DNA of 64,000 nt from Sialis fuliginosa (GCA_961205875.1 OY540817.1:15473001-15537000); one strand, 5' to 3'; shown: positions 50,500 through 62,500, counted from the stretch's first letter. Notes: a model not told the origin generated them from the sequence alone. Numbers and translations are program-made.

Positions 50500-51544
50500 C
50501 AGTGGCGAAGCGTGAAATTTTTAATAAGGGAAGTATATTTTGTCAAAATGTTTCATAGAAATAAATAAGTAGGTAATAACCGTTTTAACAATGGGTTTAT
50601 CGAATCCTCCCCCTCCTATTAACAAAAAAACTAGTTATAAAACACCTTTAGTTCAAGCTTTTACTTATTTTTTTGTATTTTAGTCGATATTTCTATGACG
50701 AGTTGAAGTTCACTGCAGAAAATTTCACTAAAAAATTTCAAATTTTTGATTTCGATAAAAGTATGTTTATTGTATAGAAAATGACGTGAAAAGTTGAAAT
50801 TTTCGAACCGCAGGTCTATATCTCAAACCGTTCTCGACATATAGTCTCTCAAAGTTTTAGTTTTTTCAAATTTTTGGAGAAAAAAGGCCATAACTTTTGA
50901 ACGGGTGGTCGAAATTGATTTTAGTTGACGGATTTGAAATCAGCGTATCAAAATCTATGTAATGACATGTATAATACTTTAAAATCCGACAAAAAAATTT
51001 TCGTCAAAAATCGACATTTTTTTAAGGTATACCCCTTTGAATTTTTTCGATTTTTCGTGAAATTTTTTTTTTCGAGTTTTAAAGTATCATACATGTCATT
51101 ATATAGATTTTGACACGCTGATTCCAAATCCGTCAACTAAAATTAATTCCGACTATCCTTTCAAAAGTTATGGCCATTTTTCTTCAAAATTTTGAGAAAA
51201 TTGAAACTTTGAGAGGCTTTATCTCAAGAACGGTTTGAGATACAGACCTGCGGTTTGAAACAAACAACTTTTCACGTCATTTTCTAAACAATAAACATAC
51301 TTTTAACGAAATTCAAAATTCAAAATTTATTAGTGAATTTTCCTGCAGTGATCTTCAACTCGTCATACAAATATCGACTAAAATACAAGAAAATAAGACG
51401 TAGACGTATTATAGTTTTATAATTGATCATGTAAATTAATATTAAATGCTTTTTTTGGTTAAAATGTTTGATTTGTGCATAAATAATAATATTTTTAAAT
51501 TATTTATTAACCGAAAACACAGGTTTGTATTAATTTCGCCACTG
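50500..51544 (-). mobile_element. hAT-type non-autonomous foldback element, copy 2
   Basis: Bounded by CAGTGGCGAAGCG on the left and TTTCGCCACTG on the right, with a perfect 8-bp duplication AATTTGAA. At 1045 bp it is about 95 bp shorter than copy 1, through indels in the subterminal arms. Its left arm matches the reverse complement of the right arm of copy 1 (AAGTATATTTTGTCAAAA), and its right arm matches the left arm of copy 1 (TTGGTTAAAATGTTTG, ATTTATTAACCGAAAACACAG). The two copies therefore lie in opposite orientation. The internal mirrored 62-codon frames are palindrome artefacts. Confidence 0.9.
50664..51397. repeat. Long near-perfect palindrome inside hAT copy 2
   Basis: The same palindrome as at 18576-19301, in reverse orientation, as judged by the asymmetric spacer TTTTTTTAAGGTATACCCC near 51017-51036. 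Arms of about 340 bp remain nearly complementary. Confidence 0.9.
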
Positions 51545-51552
51545 AATTTGAA
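51545..51552. repeat. Target-site duplication AATTTGAA, right
   Basis: Exact match to 50492-50499. Confidence 0.9.
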
Positions 51553-53198
51553 ATAAATTTTATATTTTCTGAAAACTGTAAAAATGATATATAGAACCAC
51601 CCACATATTCAAGATTCCAATATACAAATTCATTCATTTCAGCATAAATAAATATAAACACAGATCTATTGTATTTATTATTTATATATATATATAGTAC
51701 AAGAAAAATGAAAATTTTCCTCTGCAGTACTTATGAGCAGTAGAGGAGAATAAGTTACCTTGGAAATAGCACGCCTACCTCTTGAAACCAAAGTCTACCA
51801 ATGGCGGCTCGCGAGAATGTATTATATTTTATTCGAGTATTTATGCAGAATATTAAAGCACGAATGATATGTTTTATACACTAACAGATAGTATGCATGC
51901 GTTTGTTAAGAGAATAATTATATGAATATTAATGAAAAACAACACGTTCAAAAATGTTCGCAAGTTAAATCAGTTTTAGTTGTTAATTCAATTCCAATAC
52001 CAAAATATCTTTTTAATATGTAACTACCATAGAAATAGAGCATGGACCGTGCATTCTGTATTACTATAATGGTTTAACATTTCTTCAAAACACTGGAAGA
52101 GATGTGGTGGCGTTTGGGATATATCTATCTCTTTTTCTTAAAAGAATGAAATAGTTACTCCTGTTTAAATAAGGACAAGTACATCCCAAATCATTTTCTA
52201 TCTCTTTCTTTTGACACGGCTCTATTTTCGAGTCGTCTATATAAAACGACGTATTCTCGTTTGTATAAACAGTACCGCTTAAAACGGGTTAATTACCGGA
52301 AAAACAGCGCTGTGTAAACGTACTCATTGACAGGGGATCAGAAAAATGATAGCGTCTGTTCTCTTCTCCGAATTGCGCATGCAATGTATATACAATTTCA
52401 ACGACTTAAATTTTTTCGTACAACGGTACCCGGTACTGCTATCACTCATTGTCAGTGGAAGCACAATTGCCAGCGTTTATGTATATTTCCACCAGAAATG
52501 TATCATTTATATTCCAACTATTGTCGTAAAATTTAAAATTTCGTAGAATAGTCGCTTTGTAAATACTTTAGATACTCTACAAATCATTGTATTAATCATA
52601 AATAAATTTAACAAAACGGAAATAATCTACTATTGTCTTATATAACGAGCCACTACTGGCTTATACTTCTCTCTCTAACATAACCTCTCTTTCTTAGAGT
52701 AAAACAGTCATGAAGTATAACTCGGTATCACAAAATCTCTTGTATTTCTAAAGGTCTTCATGTTTTCATTGTATTGGGTTCACATTTAGCTTTTTCTACT
52801 GATATTTCTTTGAACTTTGACGTAAATTAAGATCGTTTAAATTGCATTCTGAATTTTTTATTATCCTTTATGCTGGATTTTTTTCTTTTATGAATCCAAA
52901 GGATATATGTAGACCGTCGCGTGTATATGATTTTTTTCTCATATCCGTAGGCACTTACTTATGTGTTCTATTTTATTATTATATTGAAAACATCCGTAGG
53001 TAGGTATGTACCTACATACTACATACACATATGTATACAAGTAACTTCTTCTTACAAAAGACATCGCACATTTTGTTTGACATATTTTGATTTTATTATG
53101 TTCAGTGCAAGTACTTCATTCACTACATGTAGTACTTTTTGGGTTAAGTGGGCTTGTACTTAAATATAACAAAAATATTTTGTACTTCTATTTTTAAT
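51553..53198. other. Non-coding stretch with a TATA-like site
   Basis: No supported gene. 52215-52330 is slightly GC-richer and contains TCTATATAAAACGACG (a consensus TATA box, 52238-52245). It is followed by two overlapping open frames at 52327-52546, neither with a recognisable product. A promoter is conceivable but unsupported. Confidence 0.35.
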
Positions 53199-53200
53199 TA

Positions 53201-53384
53201 CACAGCCATAAAAAAAGAAAGTACATAACTTTTTGGAGACCATTGTATTTTTATGTACTTGTCGAGATTATTTTCAAAATGAATCAGATGTGCTATTTTG
53301 ACCCCAAATTCGGATTCAGCGTTTCAAAATACATAAAAATACAATGATCTCCGAAAAAGTTCTGTACCTTTTTTTGATTAGCTG
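53201..53384. mobile_element. Short foldback MITE, 184 bp, TA target site
   Basis: Left CACAGCCATAAAAAAAGAAAG mirrors right CTTTTTTTGATTAGCTG, with TA outside (53199-53200 and 53385-53386). Inner mirrored blocks are TTTTTGGAGACCATTGTATTTTTATGTA and TACATAAAAATACAATGATCTCCGAAAAA. No reading frame. Confidence 0.7.
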
Positions 53385-53386
53385 TA

Positions 53387-55744
53387 TTATTGTTTTAATA
53401 CATTCGAGTATTTTTATAAAAATTATACATATTATATTATATAAATAAATTTTTAATACTCGAGCTTAGTTCTAAGTGAAGGTATGTACTTATTAAAAAA
53501 AATGTTCGAAATTTTTTGTTTCAAGGATATACATTTAACTATGTATTTGCAATTTTGTTTACATAAACTTCGATTTGAATTCTCAAAAGTTTCAAATATA
53601 TTTCATTTCATTATTAATTGTATTTTATTAAACAAAGAATTATAGCTAAACTTCAATTCTCTTGAATACAATTAAAAAGAACATTTTTCAAAGTCAACGT
53701 TCATATTATACCCCTGGCTATGTAATTTATATTTGATTAAAACACTTAATATTTAATTTTAAAATAAAATGGAACGTTTATAAATTGATTTACGTATTAA
53801 CTTGAATATATCAATTTTGTTTTTAACATAGGAAGTAAAAAAATCGTTCGCATGGGCCATAAATTCTGTGCACCAAGCAGGCGAATTTTAAATTGGCTAT
53901 CGTCAGTTTTATATGCCCGATATTTTTTATGTCTGGTGTTCAGTGAATACGTTAAAGAGAGAGGGGAATGTATATTGATGGAAAATCTATTCAAGTCATG
54001 AATTAAAACAAAGGATTATTATTATGCGGTATAAACAATATATACGTATTTTTTATTTATGGGTTTTATTTTTGTATAATATATCAGGCACAAATACAAT
54101 ATAATATGATATGTGAATTTGTATACTCATATTTATTTTACAATTTCAAATGATGCATACATTTTATTACTTTCCTTGTTATGTATAATATTAATTCATT
54201 TTAGATTGGCATATATTTTTACATGCACTATATAGTAGTAAATAGGATGTTATCATGGATTCATACAAATATTTATTCTCCTGTAAATAATACCTAACAA
54301 TTATTCATTCTCTAGTTTGCCATATAAGTTCTCCCAAATAGAATTTTTGATTTAAACTTCCAATTTTCAAGCAACAATATAATAACTAATTTCCCTTAAT
54401 CTTAATTGAAGAACAAATATTTGCATGTAGATATCTGTCATTTTTCAATGATCCATAATTAATTTCTGCACTCATATTCTAAAAAATTCGTTACGTACTT
54501 TCGTACAAAAATTATAAAATCAATACAAAGAGGAAATCATTCGGTTAATTTGCTAATTTTTATACCAGAAAACCTGATTGAGGAAGTACTTTCAGAGAGA
54601 GCTAATAGGATCATTTAATATTTCATTAAATCAATATTCGATGCCAATATACAGATTGTCCCGTAAACAGAGGTTGAATGCAATGAGTTGAAACTTATAA
54701 GCGTTTTAAATATTTATTTTTTTACAAAAATCAGCATTTTAATATCAATACTCTATAAATATCAATAAATAGCAATATATAACCCTATTGAGCTATCGGA
54801 AAAAGAATGACCCAGTCGACAACTAGCATTACTAAAAAAATATTTTATTCTCTCCAAAATGACTTATCCATTATCATGAATCAGTTATACCAACTTTAGT
54901 ACTAAACAATAATTTTTAAATGTTATTTAAATAGGAAACAAGACCCTCTTTGCGGCTCCTCTTAAAATTAAACTACAAGGATTTATTTTAGGTCATAAAT
55001 TAACTTATTTCGTAATGAGAGCGAAGAAAAAAATTTTTTTTTTACATATCCTACTACACAGACATACACAAGCAGATACGTGATGTCTCGATGAAAGAAA
55101 CACAATTATCAATTAAAGCGATGTCTGCAGCCAGCTAGTTCATTAAGATTACTACAGTAACAGAATTGTGGTCAGTTGTGACAATGGGTACAATATGGAA
55201 CTACACATCACACCTACTGCCACATGCTGCACAATGCACTGCTGATATACCGACGCATAGATGCTGTTGTCACTTCCGCTGGATTCCGTATACTATAACT
55301 AATCTGTATCTATTTGTGTCCCAATGTGTTATTACTATCATGCATCTATATGTGTAGGTGTCATGCATGTGCGTTGATTAATTAGTTTGTGTTAATTGTT
55401 ATATTGTATGGAATGTTCGTGAGTCAAACAGCTGACCTTGTGCAGTTTATATGTAACTTGGAGGATGTTAAAAAATTATGTTTTGTAATCAATATTTTTT
55501 TAACTTTATATATACGACAAGGATCTGGTGGTCCCCTTGTGAGAAGAATCCTTTACAAAATGATCGATACATCGTTATTATCTTTTATCAACGGATAAGT
55601 TTAGTTTTACAAGCACAAGATTTTAGAATCTTGAAAATAATTAGATTTACTGAAAAAATGATTCTATATTTCTCGTAATTTTGTTCTACTTTCAATGAGA
55701 CTTATAAATAAAGGTAATATAGTCTTGATCTTGTCTTTCTTACA
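53387..55744. other. AT-rich non-coding stretch
   Basis: No supported gene. CAGATTGTCCCGTAAACAGAGG at 54652 looks like one end of a TA-inserting MITE, with no partner found. 55120-55340 is less AT-rich but lacks exon structure. Confidence 0.4.
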
Positions 55745-55795
55745 GTCTCATATCGATCTCTGAGACCGAGAATAGTACAAAATAAGTAGTAGAGG
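55745..55795 (-). repeat. GAGACCGAGA-family fragment
   Basis: CATATCGATCTCTGAGACCGAGA and the neighbouring TCTTGATCTTGTCTT resemble the left arm at 8745-8810 read on the opposite strand. It is a short relic of the same family. Confidence 0.35.
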
Positions 55796-55818
55796 ACGAT
55801 TGCGTTCTTTACTACTTA

Positions 55819-55860
55819 CAAAAATATGAATTTAAAAATTGATTTAAATTCATATTTTTG
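55819..55860. repeat. Perfect AT hairpin, 18-bp stem
   Basis: CAAAAATATGAATTTAAA and its exact reverse complement are separated by 6 nt (AATTGA). It could be the terminal relic of a small MITE. No flanking duplication was identified. Confidence 0.8.
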
Positions 55861-56673
55861 TATTTCCCAAAGGTATTAAACATCCATATATGAGCTTTTG
55901 TAAAAAAAGAACATTTCTTAAAAATTATTATGTTTTTTAAAATTTATTATTTAAATGCGAACAAATTTTTCTTCTATAATTTTATGTTATATTCATGTTA
56001 GATTCCATTAATATTTAATCTATGTATATTTTTTATTACGTAAAAAATCACAACAGTTTGATTAATTATTCGATTTTTTTACATCCGCGCAAAACATAGA
56101 TTCTAGTTTTATGCATATCTACATAGCCATTACACTTTAATTTAACATTTTAAATATTAATTTATACTGTTTTATGTTAGGAGCAGGTGTTCTTAATTCC
56201 AAGAATTAAAACTATGAATATATTTTTTAGTTCTGCATGAATAATTTAAATTTATTCTATGTATAATGTTTTGCATAATTTACTAACTATTTATTAGAAA
56301 CGAAATTAAATATACGTTGCAAGATGGATTTGTAGGTACACAATTAATTTAAATAGTAACTCCTACGTCATTGTGTCTGTTTGTCTGTACAATGTAATTT
56401 TGATAGATTTAAAAATATGAGCAATATGAGCAAACTTGAATAATACTGAATCTAGTTTAGAATTAGATCTTCAAATCGTTTAGGAAATATAATCACGTTA
56501 CTCCATCTGTACAGTGAATTATTAGTATTGCTAGTGGGACAACCACTAGTAACGTGAACGATAGAAAAAAGTACCGCGGTAGTAGGAATGTGCCGCCTAC
56601 GTGTTAAGAGCAACCAGTCGCGTGAGGATTCACCGATCTATAAATACACACAGGCAAAGTCTCAGTAAAAAGC
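55861..56673. other. AT-rich non-coding stretch
   Basis: No gene. TGTCTGTTTGTCTGTACAATG near 56375 is a TE-tail-like phrase. 56530-56660 is slightly GC-richer (GTACCGCGGTAGTAGG) without further signal. Confidence 0.4.
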
Positions 56674-56985
56674 ATGAGTATAAAACGTAACGTCTCTCTA
56701 CCTGTCTGTCTGTCCGTTAATACGCTTATTACTCGAGAACCACTAATCCGATTTACATGTTTTGTTAATTCATTGATATATTCTTTGTTCAAGTTTAGTA
56801 TATATTTTGTTACATTGGGTAACATAAAGAATAAGCGCTCTTTTGCAATACGCTGCCTAAACCGTTAAATATTGAACAATATAATTTAGTAGAATAAAGA
56901 GATCTAAAATAATTCAACTATATTTTTCATAAATCCTAAACAATAATTCCATAGACCACGCGAACGAAGCCGCGAGTACAGCTAG
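56674..56985 (+). mobile_element. Non-autonomous Helitron, copy C
   Basis: Shares AACGTCTCTCTACCTGTCTG, TGTCCGTTAATACGC, TACTCGAGAACCACTAATCC and AATACGCTGCCTAAACCGTT with copies A and B. It ends with a hairpin (ACCACGCGAACGAAGCCGCG), then AGTACAGCTAG before host T. The 5' boundary is degraded and uncertain. The internal region is shorter than in A. Overlapping open frames on both strands here are TE-derived. Confidence 0.65.
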
Positions 56986-57421
56986 TAATTTTTTTTAAAT
57001 ATGCAGTATAAATTCAATGAAATAAACACTACTTATGTTTTCTATTGTATAAAATACAAAGCACGTTACATACAAAGTCGATTATTGTATTAATTATACT
57101 CATTTTTTAAGATTTAGTACCTACCCACTCTTTCTCCCATGCTCTTTGTCGGTTTGACTCTAACTAGGTCATAGTTAATTACAGTGTATCTATTACAGCT
57201 TACAAAGAAAATTAATTGGCAACCCCATGCTTGACATTGTTTAATACACTACTAAAACATTCTCAACAACTGATTTAAATGCCACTTACTTATTCAGTCA
57301 GAACTTTGTTATACAGAAATAAAAATTACTACTTAATGTGTTTATGAGGTGTTCAAAAGTCAAAGAAATTAAAACTTATTAAGTATTTAAATACCTTCTA
57401 TTAAATATTTTCGAATTAATA
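56986..57421. other. AT-rich non-coding spacer
   Basis: Nothing recognised between the Helitron and the next MITE. Confidence 0.5.
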
Positions 57422-57778
57422 TGGGTCGTTTCAAAATTCGTTGCATATAAACTTATCCCAGAAGATTATTGTTAGTTACATTTGAACTTAGATAATATTT
57501 TGGAATCAGTATTATTATTAAACATCTTTTATAAAAAGAAATAAATCCCACTTAAAATTACTTTTTTAAAGTAACATAGTGGTCAATAAAGGTAACAAAG
57601 TTGTTTTCTATATAAACACATATAGACAATTTTAAGTGGAATTTATTTCTTTTTATAAAAGATGTTTAATAATACGGTGCTTTCTTTATTATTATTATCC
57701 AAAATATTATCTAAGTTTGAATTATAATGTTTTTTCTTCTGGGACAAGTTTATCTGCAACGAATTTTGAAATGACCCA
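57422..57778. mobile_element. Foldback MITE, 357 bp, TA target site
   Basis: Left TGGGTCGTTTCAAAATTCGTTG mirrors right CAACGAATTTTGAAATGACCCA, with TA at 57420-57421 and 57779-57780. Inner blocks AACTTATCCCAGAAGA, CTTAGATAATATTTTGGA and AACATCTTTTATAAAAAGAAAT have inverted partners almost to the centre. The 60-codon frame at 57636 lies within it and is not a gene. Confidence 0.85.
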
Positions 57779-58367
57779 TATATCGAAATATTTATATTCA
57801 TACCGAATACTAGGGTAGCACAATATTTTTTTTAATTATACATCCGTTTAACGATTTAACTTGATCAAATTTTTATTCATTCGATTTACAGTAGAGGCGC
57901 AAAATAACTTTGAGATCTGCAAAATTTCAATTTACTATTATTCGCAAGAACCTATGTTCAAAAAATATTATCATAACTTTTTTCATATAAATTATTATTA
58001 TTTCTATATTATTTATTTAATTAGAACTCATTTAAATCATATCATTTTTACTCTACTATGGCACTTAGTAGTTTCCAGGTTCTTGTCCACATGTCGTACT
58101 TATGAAAATATTATTTTATAATTAGCTACATACATATATAAGTTTATTACTTTTATAGTTTACTTTATAATGTTTTATTATAAACTATATTTCATATTAA
58201 ATATGAAGCCAAAGAAGTAGTTTTATATTAAATATGCTTACAAGAGTTGTAAACCCAACAGTTAATTTTGAATGTTGTTTCTGTTACATACATGTTTTAA
58301 GTATATTTATAACTGAGGTCATGTAGAATATTTGTGGTGCAAAAATGTATGTGTTATATTGTGTTAC
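57779..58367. other. AT-rich non-coding stretch
   Basis: No gene or repeat recognised. Confidence 0.5.
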
Positions 58368-58641
58368 TTCTCGGAAAAATTTTTGTGATCCAATATGATC
58401 AAATCAGATCTTGATAGATGTAGATTTTTAGACAAAATCATTTATTTTTTGATCTGTGGACACCTGCAAAGATCTACAACGATCTACAATAATTGAAACG
58501 TTGAAAATTCATGATCTTCAGAGATCTTTGCAGGTATCCACGAACAATAACCAGTGGAAAAATATGATTTTGTCTCAAAATGTAGATCTATCAAGATCTG
58601 ATTTGATCAGTTTAGATCTAAAGTTTTTTCCCTATGGTTAT
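58368..58641. mobile_element. GATC-rich foldback element, ~270 bp
   Basis: GATCAAATCAGATCTTGATAGAT (58397-58419) has a near-exact inverse at 58585-58608. Further mirrored blocks are GACAAAATCAT and a GGACACCTGCAAAGATCT/AGATCTTTGCAGGTATCC pair near the centre. Outer similarity extends to GGAAAAA on the left and TTTTTTCC on the right. GATC occurs more than ten times in under 250 bp. The 94-codon frame at 58456 overlaps it and is not convincing. Confidence 0.65.
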
Positions 58642-61081
58642 TTCATTCGATGTTTACAATGTCTAATTTTTGAAAATTTAATAATCCTAAAATCTAAAGT
58701 GAATTATCTAAAAACATTCAAGTTGAAGTTCATTGTATAGATATGCTACTGTACATTCGGGTCAGGTATTGTGATTTGGTTTAAATATTTCACCCCCTCT
58801 CGTACAATTCCGCACGACACAGGTAGAAACCTGTATAGGCGTCACGGGAAACATTCCCTGGAACGTCGCTTTCCTTCAGTTTTTCAATTTGCACTCCCTT
58901 TGAGAATATTTTTAGATTTTATGATATTTCGATACGATCATAGTTTTCTCTTTTTGTGGTTATTGATATTCATATCTAATCTCGCGAATAAATATGAATT
59001 TTTATTTTGTATATTTTATGTAGGTATATCGGCAGTTCTTAGTCATTTTATAATATATTTTTAAATTTTATTAAGTGCGAGTCGAGCTACACGTAATAGT
59101 GTCCCGTACTCTTTCTTTTTTCAATTTATTCGATTATTTTATATAAGAGAAGTAAAGAACCATTAATTATGTTTTATAAGTCCGTCAATTTTGAATTATT
59201 TTGGAAAACACGTGAGTGGAGTGAGTGCTAATAATTTTCGGCATCATTATAGATATTCCAAAATAAATTAAAGGAAATATTTTCTTACGATTTCTTTTTT
59301 TTTGTTAAACGAGATAAGATTTCTAGAATTGACAGCTTTTTCGCCAATAACGTGAAAAAATATTTTTCTAACTCATTTCTATTATTGCTGCACTTTGTAT
59401 TATAATTGTACACCAAATATCATCTTTTCTTTGTCAAACTGTTTAGTAATTAGAAGGCGGTGACAGGTAGTCAAACATAGACACAGTGTTAATTCTATAT
59501 GTGTCTTTTTACCGATTTCGGCACAAAACATTAAAATTTTGCCAATTAGAAAATTTACAGTTGAATTGTACAATTAAATTGTTTAAAAATCTAGTGAAGA
59601 GTATAAAAAAAATGTTAGAATTGTTTAACAAACATTTTGATATCGAAAAGAATCATATAAAATAAATAAAAAAGCAGTAATCAATTATAGAGGAAGGGAT
59701 TGTCTTTAATGCTTCGATATGTTGAATATATATAATATTTCGACTGATAGGAGACGCTTTTCTTTTTTTTTCTACAGTTGCAACTATTTTGAATAAAAGA
59801 GAGTATTTAATTTTAAAAACAGCAAACCGACTTTCTAAACAAAACATACAAAAGGATTTTAAATGAAAGGTTATATTTATTATGAACTATTCTACAACTT
59901 CCTGTGTACATTTTTTTTTAAATAATCACATATATAATTTTCATGTTTGCGGTAAAATAACGTTTATTTTAATTCCAGCAAAAAATATTATTAAGCACGC
60001 TTTTTATTAGGTTGATAAATAATGCATATCTCCGGATACATCTGAAATAAAACTCTACCAAAAATTTAGTTAATATTGTAACAAATTATGCAAAAAAATT
60101 AAAATGACCTTTTGTAAAATACCCAGCATCAATTTTTCATAAAAAGAGCAGCACATTTAATGGTAGATTCTGTGATCCTTAAAAAATTGTTTGTCTTCAC
60201 AAAGAGGGAAAAACACATCGTTCAACCCCCTCCCCCTTCAGGTACCTTTCCGTGAATTCATTATGAGGATCATACGGAATAATAATATAAAAAAAAACTT
60301 AAAAGGGACGCTTCGTTGAATAATTATGACCCCTAAATCCCCGACGATTTTGTTGAAAAATATTTAACAATAGAGTGCGCTGCTGTTACGCAATGCCGTG
60401 ACGTCATTAATGTGTCAACTTGAACCTCATTTTGTTCCAATTATTTTGTTTTATTTTATAGTGTATTTCATAAAACTGTTCGACCGTGTTTTGTTGTTAC
60501 AACGTTCCAACAACATTTCATCATGTGTTTATTAAACTTTATTTATGAAACGTTCTGATGAACACATAGAGTTAACTTTTTCAAAACCTGTTTTAATTAT
60601 TCATTTTTTAATGTTTTTGTCATGCGCTTGTCAATAATCAAACAAATATAAATCCTGAAACTTCCAGACCTATGTGCTTGCATTTTAACAATTATAATGG
60701 ATGAAGTTTGAATTTTTTGGTTTTATTCAAACCGTAAAATTTTAATTGAAAAAGTTTGAATGCAAAATTTTCTACTTGAATTCTGAATTTTGTTTACCCT
60801 GTTTTACCTTGTTATCAATGATTGCTATTTAAGGATTTAGGTAAATTTTTACGATGGTGAAATTAAAAAAACATTAAAGAAATTCAAATTATGAGTGATA
60901 TTACCGAAAATTAAGTTAGTTGTTTTAACCTCTGAACGACTAGGTTTAGTAAAATATTACGAAATCCCAACACAATGCAATATAAGATGTATTAAACCAA
61001 AAAATATACTTCAACAAAAGTATTATAATGTTGACCATCGGTCAATGACAAATATTAATAATGTGTTATTTTGTGTTGCAG
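58642..61081. other. Non-coding stretch; possible intron upstream of the exon candidate
   Basis: 58780-58885 is a GC-richer island (CCTCTCGTACAATTCCGCAC, GGCGTCACGGGAAACATTCC) that is open on both strands but lacks a clear acceptor/donor pair. TGACGTCA, a consensus CRE palindrome, lies at 60399-60406 after GTTACGCAATGCCG. The remainder is AT-rich. The last part carries the branch-like ATTAATAA and the T-rich tract that precede the acceptor at 61080-61081. Confidence 0.35.
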
Positions 61082-61132
61082 AAGCTGACTACACATTGGA
61101 CGACTCGTTTTGGAATGAAGAGAGCCCAGTCG
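61082..61132 (+). CDS. Candidate 51-nt internal exon, product unknown
   Basis: A T-rich tract, GTGTTATTTTGTGTTGCAG, supplies a consensus acceptor, and GTCG is followed by a strong donor GTGAGTGA at 61133. Both splice sites are good and the interval is exactly 51 nt, so skipping or inclusion keeps the frame (phase 1 on both sides if read as follows). The most coding-like frame gives ADYTLDDSFWNEESPV, an acidic peptide with balanced composition. A second frame is also open (KLTTHWTTRFGMKRAQS); the third has a stop. A short symmetric exon in a long AT-rich setting resembles a cassette exon of a large gene. I do not recognise the protein. Confidence 0.5.
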
Positions 61133-61377
61133 GTGAGTGATGGAGTTACTTCTCATAACAATCATTTATCACTGTACAACAATTTTTCTCTACACATTTG
61201 ATTCAAATTACTATTTTTGATGTGCACTTTTTTGTGTTTTCTTTTTATTAATGCTTCTACTAACAAGTAAACCTACCCAAGTGCCACTCGCCGATATTCT
61301 TGAAACTTTGCACACACGTAGTACATCGAAAAACATTAAACACGTGTGTTTTTATTTTGGTTAAGAAAGCATTTTTA
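61133..61377. other. Non-coding stretch after the exon candidate
   Basis: Begins with the donor GTGAGTGA. No further exon is evident. Confidence 0.4.
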
Positions 61378-61508
61378 TGCCGTGTTTAGATCGAAAAAAC
61401 AAAACAGTGTCTTTTTGACAAAAGTGCAATAAACTCTATACATTTTTAAATACGAAGTGTTTTCAAACACCGTGTTGCTGTTTTGTTTTCTTTTGTCTAA
61501 ACACGGCA
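61378..61508. mobile_element. Short MITE, 131 bp, TA target site
   Basis: Left TGCCGTGTTTAGATCGAAAA and right TTTTGTCTAAACACGGCA are inverted copies, each flanked by TA (61376-61377 and 61509-61510). An inner AAAACAAAACAG/CTGTTTTGTTTTC pair extends the arm. It lies about 250 bp downstream of the exon candidate, in what would be its intron. Confidence 0.75.
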
Positions 61509-61510
61509 TA

Positions 61511-62500
61511 CACTAGCAAACACATTCGAAAATTTGTGTTAGTATTAGTAGTTTTATTTTGTGAAAAATAATAATTTTACTAATGATATTATATATCTCT
61601 AAAATACATTTTTATTTAATTCCAATATGATGCATTCAACTTTTACATAGCCAACCATAATTTCATCGCTAAATTTGTATTACATTTCTTATCTAAAAAT
61701 TATTATTCCCTATTTTATCTCAAATATTTTTCGATATGAATAAGTTCAACTATGCGAAATAAATTATCGAAAAATACAGATTCATTTATTCGTTTTGAAG
61801 TATAATTTTTTTAATTATGCTTTTTTTAAACTCAAAAAATTTTCAATTATAAATACTACAGTCTGTTAATTCCTATTGCTAGTTTTGTAAAATTTATCAC
61901 GTTAATAAATAAAATTTATAGACCGACCATAAAACATTTATCTCATAATTGGTTTTGATGCACAATAATAAATTCTGGCTGACTTATTTTAATATACTTA
62001 GGTACTCTTACAGTAATTAAATCTTTTTCTTAAATATTAAATACTGAAAGGCTTTATGGATTTACTTTCAATTTAAAAACCTTATATTTTTTATATACAT
62101 AGGTAATACACTGAATGTTCATATAAAGAAGTAATTTGTCTATTTTTTATAATGTAATTTCTTTAACGTCTGCTGTACAAATGTAGGCGACAGCATCAAA
62201 GGAAAGGTTACATTTTATAAAACGCTAATCTTATATACGTATAAAATTTTAAATTAATTCACCTTTCATGTGACAGAAGTCTTTTATTCTTGTAGAAGTA
62301 TTTTTCACAATTTGATATTATTAAATAAAATATTTTATTAGCATTGTAATAACATTCTTATTTGTGAAAATGTCCTTAATAGTAATACTATATCTACACA
62401 ATTCTTTTGTAAAGTTATCTGTAAAGGTATGTGTTTGTTATTGGATATAAAAATATATTTTTTTTTTAATCTTCAAAAATATTGTATGTATTTTTTGCTA
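61511..62500. other. AT-rich non-coding stretch
   Basis: No gene or element recognised. Confidence 0.5.

Noticed and set aside
52238..52546. TATA box followed by a short gene
   Set aside because: TATATAAA is common in AT-rich DNA and neither overlapping frame downstream has a recognisable product.
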